A stretch of DNA of 64,000 bases from Lithospermum erythrorhizon (GCA_019722365.1 JADFUC010001040.1:124001-188000), one strand, 5' to 3'. Shown: positions 50,321 through 63,189, numbered from the stretch's first letter. Notes: generated by a model from the letters alone, not told the origin. A program made the numbers and translations.

Positions 50321-51387
50321 TTTAATCGCTTCCAAATCATTTCTTTTCTTTTCATTTCCTCTCTTTGTTTTTTCTTCTTCATTCTTTCCCCAACCTACCT
50401 TTTTCTTCAAAAATCACCACCAAAATCCCACCCTCACCCCCCATATTTCATGACCACCATCCTTGCCCCCTCCCCTTTCGCGCTTCTTACCCTCCACCTT
50501 TCTCATTTTTAATTTTTTCAAAAAAAAAAAAATAAAGTTGGCCTCTAAACCTCCATTCTTTCGTTCGATTTTCTGAATCGAAGCCTATATATATGTTCTT
50601 TATATGGGTAAGAACCGAATCAATCTCAATTCTCTAGTTGGACATTTCAATTTAGTTATTATGTAAAAATATATTTTGTGGGTTTGTTAGATTTGTTCGC
50701 TTTTTGGGTTATTTGATGATAGCTAAGTTCGCATTTTCAATTATTTGTTAATTTTCCCTAGTTGGATTTCATAAGAATTGTCAGAAATTATGAATTTTAC
50801 TAAATCCATTGGCGCATGCTTAGATTATGCATTTTTCTCGCGATTTTCTACTTTTTTCTTGTTAAAACTATGTATTATGTTCTCGAGTTTTGTTATGTGT
50901 ATCTGTCAATAGCATAACATCTCATATGTTATGTTATACATCACACGCCATTATACATCCTCAGATACACACAAAATGGCGTGATATTTCCCTATAAAAA
51001 GTGTATAATAGAGTATATTGTATTTCAACCTAGCGATATATTATTATCTAATACCATGTTATTATTTTTATGTGCGTATCACTTCAAGAGATGCTCGAGT
51101 AGACAACAAATGCATAGAATAATGTAAAATATCAAACAGCAGTAATAAGCTTTGAAGAATGGATCGAATCTCAAGTTATTTATAAACTAAATAATTATGT
51201 ATTCGAATATTTATTTTTATATCGTAGTCCGTGGGAACCGCAACTAGCCTTTAGTTTCAACATTACACTAGCATTGTTCAAAGTTTCAAGCTTTCGATAT
51301 AGCTGTAACGATAAAAATGTGAAATGCTTTCGAAACACTATAAAACATTTAAGAAATGACAGAACTCTAAAAACTTAAGATAAGTTA
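50321..51387. other. Pyrimidine-rich, 5'UTR-like stretch without a gene
   Basis: From 50335 to 50510 the plus strand is rich in T/C and CCACC-type motifs. It is followed by an A-run, cgttcgattttctgaatcga and a donor-like atgggtaagaacc at 50606. This looks like a plant 5'UTR plus first splice site, but no coding exon follows. Interleaved inverted repeats lie at 50896-50983. Confidence 0.3.
50896..50983. repeat. Interleaved inverted repeats
   Basis: The pair tgtgtatctg (50896-50905) and cagatacaca (50962-50971) overlaps the pair cacgccatt (50944-50952) and aatggcgtg (50975-50983). An inner ataacat/atgttat pair adds a small hairpin. No function assigned. Confidence 0.5.
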
Positions 51388-51718
51388 CACTCCCTCAATT
51401 TTTTCGGGCTTGTCATTTTAGTCATTTACACATAGATTAAGGAAAAGAAAAAATAGTCAAAAAGTATATTGAAATGTAGATGACAATTAAATAAAACTAT
51501 ATAATCGTTGTTTGATAATTCTAAATAAAAAAGTAGTAAAAAATACATTAAAAATGTAGAATGACAATTAACTAAAATTGTATCAGTGGTTGGTGATAAT
51601 TTAAATAGAAAATATAAGTAAAAAAGTACATCAAAATGAAGATAATTTATTATGCTAGAATGACTATTTTAAAATAATTTTTTTTGGCTAAAACGACATC
51701 TAAAAAATGGAGGGAATA
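51388..51718. mobile_element. Stowaway-like MITE with internal repeats
   Basis: About 331 bp flanked by TA. The left end is cactccctcaattttttcgg; the right end is the complement of tattccctccattttttaga, and both arms continue into GTC(A/G)TTTTAG. Inside are about three ~80-bp imperfect repeats (aaaaagta(t/c)at...atgacaatta). Non-coding. Confidence 0.6.
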
Positions 51719-52229
51719 TATGTTAAAATATATTTGAATAAACGTAGATATTAGAACAAATATATATTCAATTCATTAACAATATTAAAATAAAAGAAGA
51801 TATTTTTAAATTAATGATTCATAGTTTAAAATATTTGGCATAAATTTTTAATGAAAATTTAAAGTCTTAAGTAAAATATTTACCTAATTAATATTATTTG
51901 AAAAAATTTAACCTAAATAAAGATTAATTGACAATTATAATGATCTTACACATCTGAAGTGTAAGGTATACTATAAGTATATTGTAAAAAAAAAAATCAA
52001 AGTCATAATATAAGTAGACTTATTATATGTAGTATAATATATATTCTAAAAATAACAAATTCTAATGTACACAATCTCAAAATAATATACAAAATATCAA
52101 TGCTATCTCCTAACAACTCACGATTTGATCTAACAAAAATTATATAAACTAGACGAGAACATAAATATATAATTATATTCAATCATTAGATATAGTTATA
52201 TATTTTTTAAACTAAAAGATTTTATTGAG
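51719..52229. other. Gene-free AT-rich stretch
   Basis: Very AT-rich sequence with no ORF, repeat boundary or motif that I recognise. Confidence 0.4.
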
Positions 52230-52860
52230 AAACAAAACAGTTTGCACAAAATACACCAAGGGCATTTACTCTGTTTTTTCAATTATGTTGCACTTTCCAT
52301 CCTCTACTTTATGATATTTATGACTCTACATGATAATTTTCTCAAGACTTCTTTTACTATAGCTGCAATTAAAGAACGCATGCTCCATACTCTCATCTTC
52401 ACTGTAGAATTATTAAGACCCAAACATTCGTTACACCTTACAAAGTAGTGAATAGATTCTGTCGACTATTTCAATAAAAAAACCAGCAGGGGTATATTCT
52501 TTGTAACCTCCATAGCTCCCTTCGTAAGACATCAGACCCAAACAATAGCTTTGTATTTCACTACATGTAAAGCATCATACGTACAACATTCATAACAGTC
52601 ATTTTTGTTGGTCCATTTAAAGATGAGACCATCAAGAAGTAGTGGAAGGTTATTGATTAGGCATTGTGGCAATAGATTATCAACATCATGATCGGGACCA
52701 AGCATCTCATAGAACATTGTACAAAAACTTGAGGAAAATTACAGCAATTCGCCCAGCAGGCTACAAATTTTTTTGCATCAATAGATTGACATCCTTTTAT
52801 ATAGCTCTTGTGGGACAAATAAAATCATCTGAAGCGTCAAGAAAAATGTGAAATTGTCGT
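52230..52860 (-). pseudogene. LINE-type reverse-transcriptase C-terminal (zf-RVT) remnant
   Basis: On the minus strand near 52450-52330 the frames give RCNECLG followed, after a frameshift, by SEDESMEHAFFNCSYSK. This matches the Cys/His-rich domain at the end of many plant LINE-type RT proteins. Further minus-strand frames up to 52860 may be more of the same element but show no clear motif. Non-functional. Confidence 0.5.
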
Positions 52861-53009
52861 ATGGTACACATCTTCTAGACTGTCAGGGGAGGCGCTCAAA
52901 ATTTTCTCCTTTTGGATAATAATTTATCGAACTTCTTCCTATTAGGTGGAAAGACTGTCTTGCTTTGAGAGCTGCTGGTAGAATTGATTGTTCAAACTGA
53001 TCAGTGCTG

Positions 53010-53205
53010 TTGAGCTTGAAAAGGATGTTGTGGTTGTGAGGATGTAGCTTTTTCTTTGGAGCCTGTAGAGCAAGGCAAGTGGTGGTTGTGAGGATATAGC
53101 TTCATTTGGAGCTCAGAGCAGCAGGTGTGGCTGTGAGGATGTAGTTTTTCCTGAGCCCGTAGGCTGATCAGTGGTGGTTTTGGAGGATGTAGCTTCATTT
53201 TGAGC
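53010..53205. repeat. ~48-bp tandem repeat array, four units
   Basis: Four imperfect units with the core ggttgtgaggatgtagct on the plus strand (ggttttggaggatgtagctt in the last). On the minus strand they read in frame as a 16-residue-like motif (K-L-H-P-H-x-H). One further unit of the same sequence occurs at 63190-63235, beyond the retroelements. Confidence 0.75.
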
Positions 53206-53213
53206 GTGTATGA

Positions 53214-53312
53214 TGCGATTATGCGCCTAATCTAATCATTAAATCTAAGAAATAACGAGCAACGACGTAAATAAATCGGCGAAAAATAAACGACACACAA
53301 AATTTATACGCG
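53214..53312 (-). repeat. Putative 3' LTR end of a minus-strand retroelement
   Basis: Starts with gattatgcgcctaatctaat and contains aacgagcaacg and aataaacgacacacaaa. The same blocks recur in the same orientation at 62625-62715. Read on the minus strand it ends ...ATAATCGCA at 53214, an LTR-like CA end. The far border of the LTR is not defined. Confidence 0.5.
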
Positions 53313-53638
53313 CTCTCATTGGCTCCAACTTTCTGCTCTCCAACTTATCATTACCTACGTAGCTATTTCAACTGCGTACTATCGGGCTTCAACTATTTGG
53401 CAAAGATACTACCAGTATCAATGTTGTAACTCATCATCGTAAATTCACCGAAACAAGAGATAATCGTTTATTAAACTATTGAAATCGTTAAGGTGCCTAG
53501 TTGGCTGAGTATTTTCTCGACATCCTCAAGTGAAACAATCGCTTTCATTAGTCGCACTGTTGTTAGCCGACGGTTTCATACGTATTCGCCAACGCCTTTA
53601 ATCGCACTCTTGTAGTCTCTTTGGCAACATTAGCAACC
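53313..53638. other. Sequence between putative outer LTR end and copia 5' LTR
   Basis: No gene. It is probably more of the outer minus-strand element (LTR or internal), but I cannot align it with confidence to 62716 onward. Confidence 0.3.
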
Positions 53639-54631
53639 GGGTTGAAATCAATGAATTGCTCCATTTATTACGCCTGCTGCGACAATCATAGAAGAATTCA
53701 TTTAACAATAAGCAAATGTGATTATCAACTTAAATTGCTCAACTTAGCATCAGATATTACTAAATAAGGCTTCAAATGTATAATTTAAGCATATGAAAGC
53801 GATTACAGATCTACTATTAATCGTTATAATAATAAGAATTGGTCAATTATTATTATTATACAACTTACTATCTCGAGCCTGTAAGCGTCACACACACATA
53901 CAAATGACGTTGGAGTTTCATGCATTTAAATTAAAGAGAACTATATAATCGAAATTTCACCATGCGGTCTCTCACATTTTATGTAAATATCGATTGAACA
54001 AATAGGAATCAATTAAATAGTTATTTAATTGGTTCGAGAAATTTTAGTATTTATCGATAACTTGAAAGATTATTGATATTGACTCATTACTATTTAATTA
54101 GCTTAATTAAATAGTTCAACCTATTAAAGAACTTCATTAGCAACTCATTAGTGTCTTAACGAACTAATGTGAGTTAACGAGTCAAGCTAATACTTAACGG
54201 CCGCTTATCTGGCCTGCTTTTTAACCTAGCCCTATAAGCAAACTTGCGCTTTTCATCATAAGTTCAGAAAACTTTTCACCAAAAACCCCAAGAGCTCCCC
54301 CGCTTCTAAATTCTCCTGCAAGAATTTTGGGTTTTCCGCTTTTGTTCTATCCTCGCTTTACTAAAGATGTATTAGTTCTCGATTCAACCCTCCCAAGGCC
54401 AACACTAACCAGAGAGATACTGCTACTATCATTACAACAACGAAATTGGTGGAAGTCAAATTAATGCTGCGAATTTGAAACACAGCTGGATTTCAGTTAA
54501 TTTACTCACGACCGTGTTCTCCTGCTCATATAATTTAATTATGTTTTTATATAAATAATGTAGTGCACTTTAAAGATCCCTCGAACTATGGATTTGTATT
54601 TATACTCTATATCCATAGTAATTTTTCTTCA
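53639..54631 (+). repeat. 5' LTR of the second copia element
   Basis: Collinear with 61373-62353; the start is diverged (gggttgaaatcaatga), the end is aatttttcttca. Indels between the copies are frequent. Confidence 0.8.
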
Positions 54632-56730
54632 CTCGCATCATGAGCCAAATTAAAGCCGCTTTTACATTATTTATTTTATGCTTGTTTTGTGTTTTATCAA
54701 TTTTTTATTTGATTAATTCTTGTCTATATTTAATTGGATAAATATATGATGAGAGAATAAATCACCATGTTCTTGATTATTGATTTACACATGTGTTACA
54801 AGTTTAAGATGATGTATTATCATATTTTGTTAACATGGATTTTGTTTCATAATTAAAAGGACGCATTTAATTGGATTAAGCTTAAAACGCCAGAAAACGT
54901 GTTTGGTGCGTAAAATTTTTGTAAAATTAAAACCTAATTTTTTCTGGAACCCAGATAGCACGTAGAAGATCTCCATTAAATTTCATAATTTTTGGATTTT
55001 TCTAAGTGCCTCAAAACAATTTTGAGATTTCTGGACTGTTTAATTAATAATTAAATATGAAAAATTTATTTTAATGAACGACCAGTGGGATTTGTTCAAG
55101 AAAAATTATTGTTTAACGTGTTCAATTTCATAAATTTTGAAAAATTTTAAAGCCTCCAAACGATTCTACAAACGAATTAAATTAAACTGAAGTTCGAAGT
55201 TAAATATGGTATTATTACTATAAATAGCTTCATCGACTTCCCAAGCGACTCCCACGGGGCGCTGGCCCCGTGTCGGATCGGGTGATTTTGGTACCAAATG
55301 ACGGGCCGGACGACTTACTCAAAGTGAGGGCGGCGCGTGGTCGACTGTAGTCGCTATAGGCGTGTCGCCCGAGCCCATTATTTACGTGTGCCCTACTTGG
55401 AAAACCCTAATTCGAATTTATTCCTTATTTTGGTTTCCTAAAATTATGGGACTAGTTATATTTCGTTTTTATCGAATATTTATCATTTTAATCAACCAAT
55501 TAATTGTAGTTAATTATGTGATGACAATTAATTAATTTCAGATATTATATCTTTTTAAATTAATTTAAAAAGCCGATATAACAATTAAGCGGTAACAACT
55601 TCATACTTAATGTATTTTAGAAAATATTTGTGATGAATATTTTTCTATAATATATACGTTAATAATTATTGGTAATAATTATTAATTGACATGTATGATA
55701 ATTGAGTTTTTATTAATTAATTTTAATATGTGTAATTACATGATTAATTAATTTGATAATTACAACATGCATTTTCAATGCCATTTAAAAATATTTATTA
55801 AGTTCATTTATGTGATTTAATAAAATGCCTATATTTTGTAAATGCAGGATTGAAATGGAGTATATGTATATGGCCCATTTATTTATTTATTCGGCATGTA
55901 ACCGTGAATGTCACAGAATTTACCTTCTCGGAAATATATTTCTTGTATTTATTTATTTATCGTTTTACCCACAAAGCCATAGTCGTCTAAGATGGGTTAA
56001 GATGTGAATATCAGAATAAGTGAAGATATCAAGATCATTTCACGGCGATACTGTGGACTACGATCCGTATACAAGATAAAGTTAATTAGACTTATGTTAG
56101 TATTTACAACATCAGAATAGGTTCTAAAATATATCGCATATCTCTTTGGAATGTGCATTACTTGTTTATTTTTTCTCATGTTGCATGTATTGCTTGATTA
56201 CGTACAAGATGCATTTGTGCAAATGAAAACAAAGTAATAATAATCTCACCAATTAAAATTAAAAGATCAAGCCAATTTTAAAGTCAGGCAATCAACTCCG
56301 TGATCAATCGGGCAATAACCGTGACGGGCGGGCGCTACAATGTTGCATTTGATATGACAATGGATCATGTTGGAAGTTTCGATTCTACTAACGCCAAGGG
56401 GCTTTCGATGATCAATCCAAGTAACACTTCGGGTTTAATCGGGCATGCTTTAACCGGTTTTCGGAGATAAATATCGGGTAGCATCCCTGCAGAGATGCTA
56501 ACACACAAAGAGTTACGTAGTTTTACATAATTGGCTGACAACCTACTATTATAACCGGATTCAAAATGCAAGAAATGGCTGCTTGAATTTAAGTGTAATA
56601 GGTCTCATACTAATATATTTCGTGAGATTTGAAGTATTAGTATTTACTTTACAATTCTATTTGTAAGTGTTTTTAGTAATATAGTTTACTAAGTCTCGTT
56701 ATTTTATTTGCATTTATTCTCAGAGAATTA
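54632..56730 (+). other. Long untranslated leader of the second copia element
   Basis: About 2.1 kb between 5' LTR and gag without a recognisable ORF. It includes a locally G+C-rich segment at about 55240-55380 in otherwise AT-rich DNA. No initiator-Met primer site was found after the LTR. Confidence 0.55.
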
Positions 56731-56732
56731 AT

Positions 56733-59700
56733 ATGGCTACCACTATTGCTACTCCTAAGAACTCGCTTTCGCTTAGCACTTGGAAAAGGCAAATTAATAA
56801 CTCGAATTTTGACGAGTGGTCTCTCGAAACTTGAGAATCATTCTCAAGCAAAGCAGAGGACTCAATACGCTAGCCAACAATAAATTCCCCGCGAAACCTA
56901 ACGATAGCGCCTCCCATCGAAAGTGGATCCAAAAGCACAAGTCCTGGATGTCAGGATGTCCAATGTCTCATGCTTAAGCAATATGGAAATATCTGCTCCA
57001 AATTAATATGAAAAGCGTGGCAAAGATATGAATATATACCGCAACTCGAGGAATTATTCGAAGGAGGCCTAAACGGTAGATACGACACCGCTCGTGTTTC
57101 CTCGTGGACAAAGAAGCCGGGGAACGGACAAAGTCAAGCCCTCATATCATTAAATGATCGCTCGTCGATCGACTCAACGCCTCGGGCACCTGTCTCCAAA
57201 GAACTGGCCGCGATCTCATCCTCGAAGTCTATTCCGCAGCTGTGCCCTTCTCGCTTTGTCATGAACTTCAATATGCACAGTTTGAGTTATCTCTAAACGA
57301 ATCCGCATAAGACGATCACGAATGCCGGCATTTTAACTGGTAAGACTAAACTTCTATTCTCGCTGGGTGGTCCAAAAACAAAGAAGAAATTCAAGCAGCT
57401 AAGCAGTTAAGTCACGCAAGCACCGCGGTTCGGTAATCCCGCGTCGCCGAGCCGAGTGAGCTGTAGCGACGACAAAGGTCATTATCACAAACCCGGGTCA
57501 CCGAAGTCGACATGTCGTGAAGTTCGATGATAGGAAGAATGGTCTCTGCACCGTCAAATTTCATGTGTATTTATGTTATTGAAGTTTGTACAACTTAATT
57601 CTACTTCAGTATGCCAGACACCGTCATGGCTCTCATATTTGTCGTAATACGCAGAACTCAAGTCAAGTAGAAGACTCGAAAGAGGGGAAACGGATTCGCG
57701 CGTGGAACGGCCAAGGTCATGGCCCTTGGCAAGAGGGATCCATTAGTTTAAATCTGCCCACGGGCCTCTGCTTTGGAACTTCTATTCCTCGGTTTACTAT
57801 GTACCCGCAAATTGTGAATATTATTTCTATTTCTGCTTTTGAATAATGATGGTTTTTCATTTCAATAGATCCCGGCGAATTGTGGATCACCGTGAACGGG
57901 TAAGATTTGGTACCGCCTCCTTCAAAATGGTCTATAATGCTTGTATACGATTAACGAAATATATAACATAAACTTAAACTAATAAGCCTAACGACTTAAA
58001 AAACCAAACATACCTACGGTATCAAGCAGACCAGTCACATTAACGAGAACTAATCAAGAAACTCCAATTCGTGAATACTAAGGTTTCGATTATGAATCAT
58101 ACGATAAGCGAAGCCTCATTTTCTCAAGTAAATGACCAAAATGCCTTTCTACACTGGCTTAAAATGAAAGTATGTTGATTTATCGGGGATCATACACACC
58201 GACGTATTGGCCAATGAACACATCTCAAGAGGAGGTTATAACTACTTCATTACATTTACCGATGACTACAAAAGAGATACGGTTTTGTGTATCCGAGACA
58301 CAAACACGAGTCCTTTGAAATTCAAGGAGTTCCAAAACGGCATAAAACCAATCAACAAGATAACAAAGACTGTCCGACAGGAGAATATTTGAGTCACGCA
58401 GTTCAATACTCATCTTGGGAGAGTGTGGTATTGTTTCACAACTCACTCAGCCAGAACGCCACAAACATAACGGCGTGTCCTGAAAGGAGAAATCGAACTC
58501 TTCTTGATACGTGTTCAGCCCATGACGAATTCTATCTCATCTACCTCGCTCACCGGGATATGCACCAAGTCACTGGCTGACTTACCTTTTTAAACAGAGG
58601 TCCAACAAAGTCAAGAGAGAAAAACTCCTTATGAACCTGGTTCGGGAAGATTCCTAAGTTTGGTTTTCTAAAGATCAATGTCTTACGTTAAGAGATTAAC
58701 AAAAGATAAACTTGCGCCTCAAACTGATAAATGCTATTTCATAGGATACTCAGTGGAACATTGGTTACTACTTCTACCCGGCGTATATCAAAATCTTCAT
58801 CGCTGTAATGTGAGTATTCCTTGAAAAGTGAATATCTCGCCCGTAAGGACTAGAAGTAACGGCGCTCATCTGACGAAGCCTGCCGACAAGTTTCAATATC
58901 GACGCATCTAATGCAGAGGCATTCGACACACCACAAAGAATTGAACCTTCTTCATAGAAAGACTCAGTTTTGATCCACGTGAAGTTCGCTGAATAACCAC
59001 TAACCCTAGAGATCCAATGTGGATCGCTTACCTAACCGCAGCCGGTAAAGTGTCTTCATCATCGGTAGCCGACGCAGCCCACTTTCACAAAGAAGCAAAC
59101 GAACAGCAAGGATGCCGACAAAATGGCAACAGCCATGCAACTGAGATGGATTCTGCGTACCAAACGAGGCTCGTCCTTTTGCCGGATTTACCAAACGGGG
59201 TTCGCCTCTATTGAATGTAAATGGGTATTTAAGAAGAAACACGATAAAGACGGAAACGTTGGATGCTTTCAAAGCTAGACTTGTGCTTAAAGGTTTCCAA
59301 ACAAGTTCACGGAGTGGACTATGACGAAACTTACTCGCTGGCTATGCTTAAATCCATCCCGATAATCTTAGCCATTGTCGCGATTTCATGACTATGAATG
59401 GCAATGGATGTAAAGACCGCTTCCGAATGGAAATTTAGAAAGATGCGCATATGGTACAACCTCCAGTTTTACATGTCCTAAAGGACCTGCTGTACGCAAG
59501 CTGCAAAGTCCATTTATGGTCTTGCTGTGCATCCCGCTAGTTAGAATCTACGCTTTGATGAATCAATCAAAGAGTTTGCTTCATCAAGAACTAAGAAGAA
59601 TCTTGTATACAAATATGCAAGCTGAGTTATGATCATTCATAGTCCTCAGATGTCGACGATATACTTATCATCGAAACAACGTAGAGTTACTAACCCAAAT

Positions 59701-60600
59701 ATGATTGGTCAGGCAAATGTTTCAACGGCGACTTAGCGAAGACAATATATACTGAATAAAGATCCACCGGATCGAGCCAGAGGTCGATTGGACTTTATCG
59801 ATACTTATGTGAATAAGTGCATCGTAGCACCAATACTTAGTAATTCCAAGAAGGGTAATCTCCCCATGAGACATGGAGTTCAACTCAGCAGAGCACAGTG
59901 TCCCACTACTAGTGCTGAGATGAACAGAATGAAGGACATACCTTACGCTTCGGCTATAGGATCCATCATGTATGCCATGTCACAAGACTGCACCGACGTG
60001 TTCCATGCATCTGCTGAATCCAAGAGATACTCAAGCTAACCAGTGAAAGCTAATCGGATCAGCAGTGAAGTGCATTCAAGTATCCGATGCTAACTAAAGA
60101 CGCTTTCTTTGCGATGGCTATGAGACGAGGAGTTAGCAAAGGATGTGGCACACCGACGCCGCCAAACTCGACAGACGCATTATCGCTCCTGGGCCCATGT
60201 ATTTTGTCCTCAACGCTGAGCAAGATTCGAGGAGTTCCAAACGTAGGCATCAAGTGGCTCATCTACTACTGCACCGAGACACTGCAGCCGTCTCAAGCCG
60301 CTTAAAGAAGCATGTTGATAAAGAAGTTCGCGGACCTAACTCGTGTGGTACCAAGATTTGTGGACCACGGAGTTGCCAGGACAACATCGGGCACACTGGG
60401 CCAAGGAACCCCGAAAGCACATCACAAATCCAAGCACGTGACTGAAAACAATTCGACAGAGATACGCTTGATAGAGGTGATGCCAAAGTATGTAAAGTGT
60501 AAACAGGCCAACTGCCGACCCCTTTACTAAACCACACTAAGTCGCAAAGATTTATGACGCAATAACACAGTCTTAGACAGACAAGCCAGCTACAAGTAGG
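56733..60600 (+). pseudogene. copia gag-pol remnant (second element)
   Basis: Gag starts MATTIATPKNSLSLSTWKRQ. The integrase core ISRGGYNYFITFTDDY is at 58225-58272, followed by GEYLSHAVQYSSWES and PERRNRTLLDT. RT pieces include VHGVDYDETYS near 59310 and FTCPKGPAVRKLQ near 59470; the YVDD core near 59645-59675 is disrupted. SNSKKGNLPMRHGVQLSRAQ and DIPYASAIGSIMYAM mark the RT-RNaseH junction at 59840-59980, and HHKSKHVTE lies near 60420. Many frameshifts and stops; not functional. Confidence 0.85.
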
Positions 60601-61372
60601 GTTGTCGAGTCAAGATGTATCTATTGTGTTACGTGGAACAAATATTTTGAATATTATTGCTTCTTATATTTTAATATATTTGTTTGCTATGACTATATGT
60701 TTGAATTCATATATAATATACATGTAATTGGTGATCCTCGATGAAAATGAAACAGCAACTTGTGTTAGTCTATGTTTTGCAGAGGTAATACGAATCAAGC
60801 ACTACACCTCTTCAAGCTTGGGAACATAGGATAAATGGCATTGTCAGATGTCGAGAAGAAGGCATAAGCATCATATGATTAACATGGTAGCTAATAGTGA
60901 TCAAGATCACGCAGTTCGTTGTGACTGGGATCAATACCGCCGGTCCGCGACCTGGATTGCATGACCGAAACGACCATGTGAAGATGTGATATCTGTCCTA
61001 TGACATTTGTTTAGAATTTTAGGTCTGGCTAATTTAGACTCATTTATATATAACTATCCGTGTTATACAAGCTCAGATTTCTGACTATGACCAAACGCCC
61101 CGCCTTAAGCCGTGATTATAACTAAGATACGCACACAAATGAAGATAATGACAGACGCTGATATATCGAGGATTTGTCCGTCTCGATATACAAGGAAGAT
61201 CTCAGCCTCACACAGCTTGGTACCGATGGTTTATGGGACGCCATAAATGCTTATTCAGCTTCATACTCGAAAGCAGTTAAAGTCAGGTATTTCATGACAC
61301 ACTTCTTATGGTTAGCCTACGACTAGAGATCGCGTGGATAAAGCGACTCAAGATAATCGCCCATGTTGGGAG

Positions 61373-62353
61373 TGTTGGAAATCAATGAGAATTGGTTCCA
61401 TTTATTATGCCCGCGACAATTACGTAATTCATTTACTGGGGCTGTTAAATGCGACATCGAACTTAGTGTTCAACTTAGTAATTGTATATTACTAGTGTAG
61501 TTCATGATAATTTGTTAAGCATGAAATATCATGATCTACTCATTAATCGTTATAATACAGTAATTGGTCAATTATTATTATTATACAACTTACTATTATC
61601 TCGCTACTGTAAGCGTCACACACATACAAGGATTTTAAGTTATATTTCATGTATGAAATTAAAGAGAACTATATAATTGAGAAATGTATTTCTAAATTAC
61701 AATGGTTCTACATTTTATGTAGAATATCGATTGAACAAATAGAATCAATTAAATAGTTATTTAATTGGTTCGAGTAACTTTAGTATTTACTGATAACTTC
61801 CCGAAAGATTATCGATATTGACTCATTACTATTTAATTAGCTTAATTAAATAGTTCAACTCATTGAAGAACTCATTAGTGTCTTAACGAACTAATGTAGT
61901 TAACGAGTCAAGCTAATACTTAACGGAGCCGCCATCGGGCTCTGCTTTTTAACTCAAATTTATACAAACTTGTGGCTTTTTCATCATGTTTTTGTAAAAC
62001 TTTTTCACCAAAACCCAGTAGTCGCTTCGTCAAATTCTCCCAAGAATTTTGGGATTTCCTGCCTTGTTCATCCTGTTTACTAGCATAGAATAGTTCTTGA
62101 TCTCAACCCCTCCCCGACGTGGACTAACTGTAGATATCATACGATCGATATTACAACGCCGAATGGAAGTCAAATTCCACGCTAGAATTCGTGTCAAGGA
62201 TTTTATGAATCTCTACTCCTACCGCACTTGTGTTCCTCCGTTCATATATTTAATTATATGCTTTGTATCAATAACGTAGCATGCACTTTAAAAGCATCCC
62301 CCTAACTACGGATTCGTATTTATACTCCTATATCTGCAGTGCAATTTTCTTCA
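61373..62353 (+). repeat. 3' LTR of the second copia element
   Basis: 981 bp from TGTTGGAAATC to TTTTCTTCA, collinear with 53639-54631. Confidence 0.85.
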
Positions 62354-62602
62354 AAGAACTATATTTCCTGACAAACATTGGCTCTGACACACCCAAGACC
62401 TCGTCTGCCTAACTCTTTCCATTCTTATACATCCATCTTCTCCTAGCTTTTATCACCTAACGGCTTGCTCAAATTTTTACCATACGCATAATCCTCCATA
62501 TTCATCTTCCAACGCGAGAAATCTATCCCACAAACTTCTACAACATGTAGTCATTACTCCTTCGCTTCTTCGACATTAAACCTCGCATTTCGCCAAGAAC
62601 CT

Positions 62603-62715
62603 AAGCTCGATACCAATTACTGTGGATTATGCGCCTAATCTAATCACTCAAACCTAAGCAAACAACGAGCAACGCATGTATAAATTTGAAAATAAACGAC
62701 ACACAAATTTACGTG
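62603..62715 (-). repeat. Putative 5' LTR end and primer site of the outer minus-strand element
   Basis: On the minus strand an LTR-like end ATAATCCACA (at 62621) is followed by GTAA and TTGGTATCGAGC (62616-62605), a one-change-type match to the initiator-Met primer site TTGGTATCAGAGC. The LTR part 62625-62715 matches 53217-53312. This is the layout of a minus-strand LTR retrotransposon whose internal part was largely lost or replaced by the copia insertion. Confidence 0.55.
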
Positions 62716-63189
62716 CCCCCTCAAAAGGTACGCCCTGCTGCCGCCGCAGAACTAAAAATCAAAACCGAAGATTGTTACAATTACCTATCGTTTGTGAACA
62801 CTAATTGAGTAATACTTATAATCTCTAAGATTCTCAATAACAAAGCCTCATAATATTACTGATGATGATTCAATATCTTCTAGTTATTTTGTATGTTAAT
62901 TTTGTGATGTAAACATGTTAGTGCCAACATTTATATGTGAAAACTTCTAAATTCTAACTTCGAGTCAAAATAGAACAAAAAGCAGACCGCCTCAAATTCT
63001 ACCTTTTCACATCATCGTGACTTATCGTGACCTATACTTTCACGACGAGGTCACTTACAAAGAACTATAAATTTAACTCTAACAAAGAACATCGCGATCT
63101 TCCATCGCGACCGCCACTCACAATGGAGGTCAATGCATAAAGGAATAATAAAAAAATTTCTTCACTCTTTTCAACAAATGGAGTAGCAA
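62716..63189. other. Possible remainder of the outer 5' LTR
   Basis: No gene. If the repeat unit at 63190 marks the original target, this stretch would be the rest of the outer LTR. The border is not seen in the sequence. Confidence 0.25.

Larger units (their letters stand above)
53639..62353 (+). mobile_element. Ty1/copia LTR retrotransposon, 8.7 kb, with ~1-kb LTRs
   Basis: 5' LTR about 53639-54631, 3' LTR 61373-62353. The LTRs are collinear over ~1 kb, sharing ggtcaattattattattata, actcattactatttaattag, gtgtcttaacgaactaatgt and gtcaagctaatacttaacgg. The 3' LTR starts TGTTGGAAATC after the purine tract gttgggag, and both LTRs end TTTTCTTCA. A leader of about 2.1 kb precedes gag. The pol order (integrase before RT) is copia-type. 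No target-site duplication was recognised; it is probably nested in an older minus-strand element. Confidence 0.88.

Noticed and set aside
60059..60537. Several overlapping ORFs on both strands
   Set aside because: Frames within the decayed copia RNaseH region; only the copia frames match a known family.
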